Below, piece by piece: positions 60,171 to 64,000 of a stretch of DNA of 64,000 nt. The stretch is from the NCBI GenBank assembly GCA_001970855.1, contig LSSN01000503.1, forward strand, positions 1-64,000. Reading direction: 5' to 3'. A program made the position numbers and the translations under genes. Within the stretch, counting starts at the first letter, position 1. Each line of letters starts with the position of its first letter. The DNA comes from Smittium culicis (Eukaryota > Kickxellomycota > Harpellomycetes > Harpellales > Legeriomycetaceae). The notes below the pieces were generated by a model. That model searched no databases. It worked only from the letters and a program-made list of their open reading frames with translations, and was not told where the DNA came from.

Positions 60171-63017
60171 TTTGGGTATGGAGGATTAGCATATGTATTT
60201 CAGTGCAGCTTTGTGATTGTTTAGGAAGGGCTAGAGGTGAACAGCAAGAATAAAAGCGTTGAGGTCAGCTTTGTGTAAGCAGGACAATAAAAAATAATAA
60301 GATACAGATAGTATATGTAAAAGGAGTTTGAGGTGATTAGAAAGGGGGTGGTATACAAGGATTTAAAAAAAAGTGGTTAGACTTATAGAGCGAAAACAGT
60401 TAGAATAATAATCAAAAAAATATTTTCCAGAAAAGAAAACACAAAGTAGTAGGATGTAGCAGAGTATTTATTTCGACCGCAGAAAATATGTTGGAATGTG
60501 CAGCTGTAGGAAATGGGCGGCGATACAAGCAGTCCACAAAATGAGTGGGCAAAAAGCAGTTGGGAAAATAGACGGAAATATGCAAATAAGGGTAAGCGAA
60601 ATAGACCTACTTTTTTTTTTTTTTTCGGAGTAAAAATAAGAGTACAGGCGAAAGATCTTTTCCCTACCAAGACAAAAAGCAAAATGGAAAATGGCTTCGG
60701 GAGTGGGAGTGGAAGTGGAAGTGAAAGCGAGAGCGAGAGCGGTGTCAAAGTGAGATTCTAAAATAGCGCTTTTTTGCTAATGGTTTATTTTATTAGCGAT
60801 TTGTTTTTACTTTTTACATTTTGATAAAAAAAAAATGCACTTTTTTAAGTAATTGGAAATTGTGCAGCTTTTTTCCAAGTGCCTACTTAAATCCGCCTGA
60901 AAATGGGCGAATCATCTAATCTCTGTTTTTTCCTCACGCTTACGCAGCCAAGCTTAATATTTTCTCTCGGCTCTCCACCCAACAACAACACACTTTTTTT
61001 TGGGGGGGAAATCTTATCTCTTGGTTTGCTGCTGCTAAAACAGTTTGGAACTTTTCTACTTGCTGTTAATTTTAGCCTCTTACTAATGCTTATTTTCCCA
61101 TACAAAAGATCTTGTTTACAGCTAATGATATTCCCTTTAGCCTTATATTTTTTCTTTTAGCAAAATTACATGTCGAATGCGTGCATTTTCCCACTTCGCT
61201 TGGCCAATTGGTGTCCTCTCCATCTACTTTCCCATTGCCGCCGCCCAATTGGAAAATATGTGCAAGGCATTTATCTCTCGAATTTATCCAATTGAAAGCT
61301 ACTGTTTACACTTTATCGCATCCTGACTAACAATTATCAAACCTGTTTAGAACTAATATTTTTAATTCTTACCTATGTTGCTCAAATAGTTGCTTTTTAA
61401 AAGCTGTTCATTGGCTCAGCAGGCTTGAAAGCTAAACAAACTCAGCTCGTCATTTTCCTGCCTGGTTTTCCTTGAGCAAAGCTCAAGTTAGCGAAAGCGG
61501 AAAGCGCGCTGGCGATTAGTAAATTGCGCTGATTAGTATTAGCTAATTGTGCGCGCTCTAATCGGATAATATCCAGAAATCTGCAATTGAGAAGCCGCCT
61601 TGTTTCCAACGCTATTTTTTTATGGCCACCAGAATTAGTGCATATGACTTTTTGTTGTCTATTATCAATATTGCATTATAGCTAAAGCATGAAAACAGTT
61701 CAGACACTGCTCAATAACCTTCTTGGAAAAGAATTTCTGGTTCTTGTCGCCCATGTACACATCCAATACTAGTATATAATTCAACTTCATTTCTGGCCTG
61801 CAATTAGTCCCTTTTTGTGATTTTGTATCACCTGAACAGACCTACTGAAGCTAATTAATATCAAAAATCATTGGTCGGTACTACCCAGAACTCTAAATCA
61901 TGAGATGCAGTAGCCACTCACAGCTATTTCGCTTAGTCATCATTACGTATTTTAGTCCTTAATTGCTATGAGTCACTTACTAATAGATAAAAGCGACACA
62001 TTTTACGCATTGAAGCAAACTTATCCTATCTCAACCAATAGTCTTATATAACCATATCCAATTGAAAATAGCCTATTGAATCCTAATTTCCCAATTCAGC
62101 TTTTTAATCTGTTATTATATAATATCGGTTTCACCAACCTAATTTTAGCCTTTTTCCCATTTGTAGCTGTGCCCTCTTCGAAATATGCTAATCCCTTATC
62201 CATACTATATACACTTTTTCTTGCTTTTTTGTAATTACTAAAACATGCTAACTCTCTATCTGTCTCTGATGGAGCTTCAAATTTACTCCTGTCCTATTCC
62301 CTCTTGAGCTGACCAAACGCGTTTATTTGAGACGAATAAAATCTATCGCATTTATTGCTTATATTTTTTACTTTTATTTCTATTTACTATTCGATAACGA
62401 AACGCATTTAGCCAATCTGCTATATGTATTACTTCAAGCTGTTTTAGCTCTATCAAATAAACCCCCTTTTAGCCAAAAAGCCTCCCCCTATACATATCAG
62501 GGCTAAATGACATATTTATACCTCTGTAAAACCAATTATCTAATCAGCTTTATCTCAAGATTCAAATATGTAATAGCAAATAGAATAGCTGCAACCTCTG
62601 TCTATCCCTTATTTCTCCTACCCAGCCAATTGCTCTACTTGGCTCAAAGCTCCCTTTTCATAAACTCGCCTTTTGTTATTTTTTTTTTTATTGAAAAGTT
62701 CGCTTATTATTTCACAAAGATCTTTTTTCCTCGGTTGAAGTTAGTTGTTGTATCTAACTTTAATTTTTCCTTTTTATATCTTTATACCTCTTTTGGCTTT
62801 GGGAAAATGTATAAATTACACTTTACTCTTTAGCCAATAATCATAGACTCTTCTCTATGTATTTATCTCTCCGCTAAAAATAAACTTGGCCCAAAGGAAT
62901 GTCATAAAACACAATTTCCAAAAAAAAAAAATTTCCAATAAATCCCTTAGTCAACCATAAAAAAATGTCTGTGGTTTTGCTCTGGTTATATCCTTAAAAT
63001 CATACTCAAAAAACTTA
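60171..63017. other. non-coding region upstream of the Ser-rich gene
   Basis: Composition is less AT-rich than the desert, with C/T-rich promoter-like stretches. A GGGAGT/GGAAGT/GAGAGC hexanucleotide run lies at about 60699-60740. A short GC-rich patch near 61430-61570 has small palindromes (CTTGAGCAAAGCTCAAG). The several 70-120-codon frames on both strands are low-complexity and contradict each other; none is supported. Confidence 0.45.
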
Positions 63018-63213
63018 TTAACCCTTTCCCGCGCAGTAGACTATTTTTGATCATCAAAATATAGCCAACTGAATTTGATTAAAATAGTTTTATTCAGAGA
63101 TTTTAATTGAAATTGGTATACTGTAGTTATACAGCAAATAATAGATTTCATAATAAACGATATTCGAATCATAAATTTGATTTTTTTAAGATTGTTGGAC
63201 GGGAAAGTGTTAA
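63018..63213 (-). mobile_element. TTAA MITE, family 1 (reverse copy)
   Basis: TTAACCCTTTCCCGCGCAGT at the left and TTGGACGGGAAAGTGTTAA at the right. TTAA intact. The frame starting at 63107 is its shadow. Confidence 0.88.
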
Positions 63214-63574
63214 CAAAGCTATAAAAATAGCCTCTGCTTTCATATCTTATATAAGAAACTCACAATTCAATATTATCATCTCTAACAACTTGTTCAATAC
63301 CCATCCCTATGCCATAAATATCCCTAATCCCAACTATTACTAACGCCAAATAATTTATAAAATAGCTTATATAAGCTAAATCATATTAGTTAATTTTTGT
63401 GGCGTTTTTAAATAGCTTCAAATCACCAACCGTCGTCTCCTAAAATAATCAAAATATAACAAACTCGGTTCTAACGATACTTAGCATCACACTCAATTCC
63501 CTAACCATCCACTTTTACTTGACTCTTTTTTTACCGTCCAATCAATATCCAAACCCCTCACAAACTATCATAAC
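63214..63574. other. AT-rich DNA between MITEs
   Basis: No gene, RNA or repeat recognised. Confidence 0.4.
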
Positions 63575-63961
63575 TTAACCTTTTCCCGTCAAACGCGCTT
63601 TAACCCTTTCCCATCCAACACTCTTAATAATATCAAATTTATTGATTCGTTTATAATTTATAAGCATAATTGTTACATGTAAAAAAACAGTACAGTAATT
63701 ATTCTTTTGGCCTGGGAATTAAAGAATATTAACTCACCATAGTTGGTTAGATTTTTTAGGTCAAAAATAGTTCACCACTCCCGAAAGGGTTAAAAAAGTC
63801 TATTTATTGATTCATTTATGATTTATAAGTATATCTATTATTTGCTGCTACTCTACAACTAATCAATATCTTTTAAGGCTTCGGAATTAATCCATTTTCA
63901 TTGAACGCAGTTGGCTATATTTGGAAGTTTAAAAATAGTCTACCATCCGCGAAAGAGTTAA
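63575..63961 (+). mobile_element. outer TTAA MITE, family 1, split by a nested copy
   Basis: The left end TTAACCTTTTCCCGTCAAAC runs to 63599, where a second element is inserted. The rest of the outer element resumes at about 63794 (GTCTATTTATTGATTCATTT) and ends CATCCGCGAAAGAGTTAA. Confidence 0.82.
63600..63793 (+). mobile_element. inner TTAA MITE, family 1, nested in the outer copy
   Basis: TTAACCCTTTCCCATCCAAC at the left and CACTCCCGAAAGGGTTAA at the right. It sits in the CTTTAAAAA motif of the outer copy, with TTAA on both sides as a target duplication. Confidence 0.85.
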
Positions 63962-64000
63962 TTCTTATTTTATAATTTACAATTATCAATATATATATTT

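Noticed and set aside
60383..61330. Frames on both strands including a GSGSGSESESES peptide
   Set aside because: Product of a hexanucleotide microsatellite and T-rich promoter DNA.

Overview
This window looks like nuclear DNA from an intron-rich, very AT-rich eukaryote. The most likely source is a fungus of an early-diverging (zygomycete-type) lineage. The reasons are the gene set (an Hst3/Hst4-like sirtuin, NIPA transporter, SR splicing factor, Aar2, Hrd3/SEL1L and Trm6), short GT-AG introns (mostly 90-200 bp) and no organellar or bacterial genes. The exact taxon cannot be fixed from sequence alone. I rebuilt the spliced genes by hand, and every exon chain closes in frame.

Layout. The left gene block (1-15.3 kb) holds a gene fragment at the edge (-), a sirtuin (-), two doubtful small membrane-protein genes, a NIPA-type Mg2+ transporter (+) and an RRM/RS splicing factor (-). 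From about 15.3 to 47.5 kb there is a 32-kb gene desert of extreme AT content. Its protein-coding content is nil, but it contains a (ATTAT)n array interrupted by a 360-N gap and, most strikingly, a large inverted repeat. Two arms of about 3.24 kb (21030-24272 and 31555-34793) flank a 7.28-kb core. Each arm carries a tightly packed tRNA-Met/tRNA-Gly/tRNA-Ser cluster that points toward the core. The right gene block (47.5-60.2 kb) holds AAR2 (+), HRD3/SEL1L (-), TRM6 (+) and an unknown Ser-rich protein (-). The last 3.8 kb appears non-coding.

Mobile DNA. About fifteen copies of a roughly 195-bp non-autonomous element bounded by TTAA and CCCTTTCCCG termini are scattered through both gene blocks and the desert. 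A second TTAA family (termini CCCTCCAAGTCCT) has three copies, one of them in each palindrome arm just downstream of the tRNAs. Both look like piggyBac-type MITEs. One copy is nested in another with a clean TTAA duplication. A degenerate TA-flanked pogo/mariner-like element and a near-perfect 69-bp hairpin add to the set.

Main interpretation. The desert with a unique AT-rich core, near-identical inverted flanks and tRNA clusters inside the flanks matches the plan of fission-yeast and Candida tropicalis regional centromeres. I propose it as a candidate centromere. This is inference from architecture only; it needs CENP-A or kinetochore-protein mapping.
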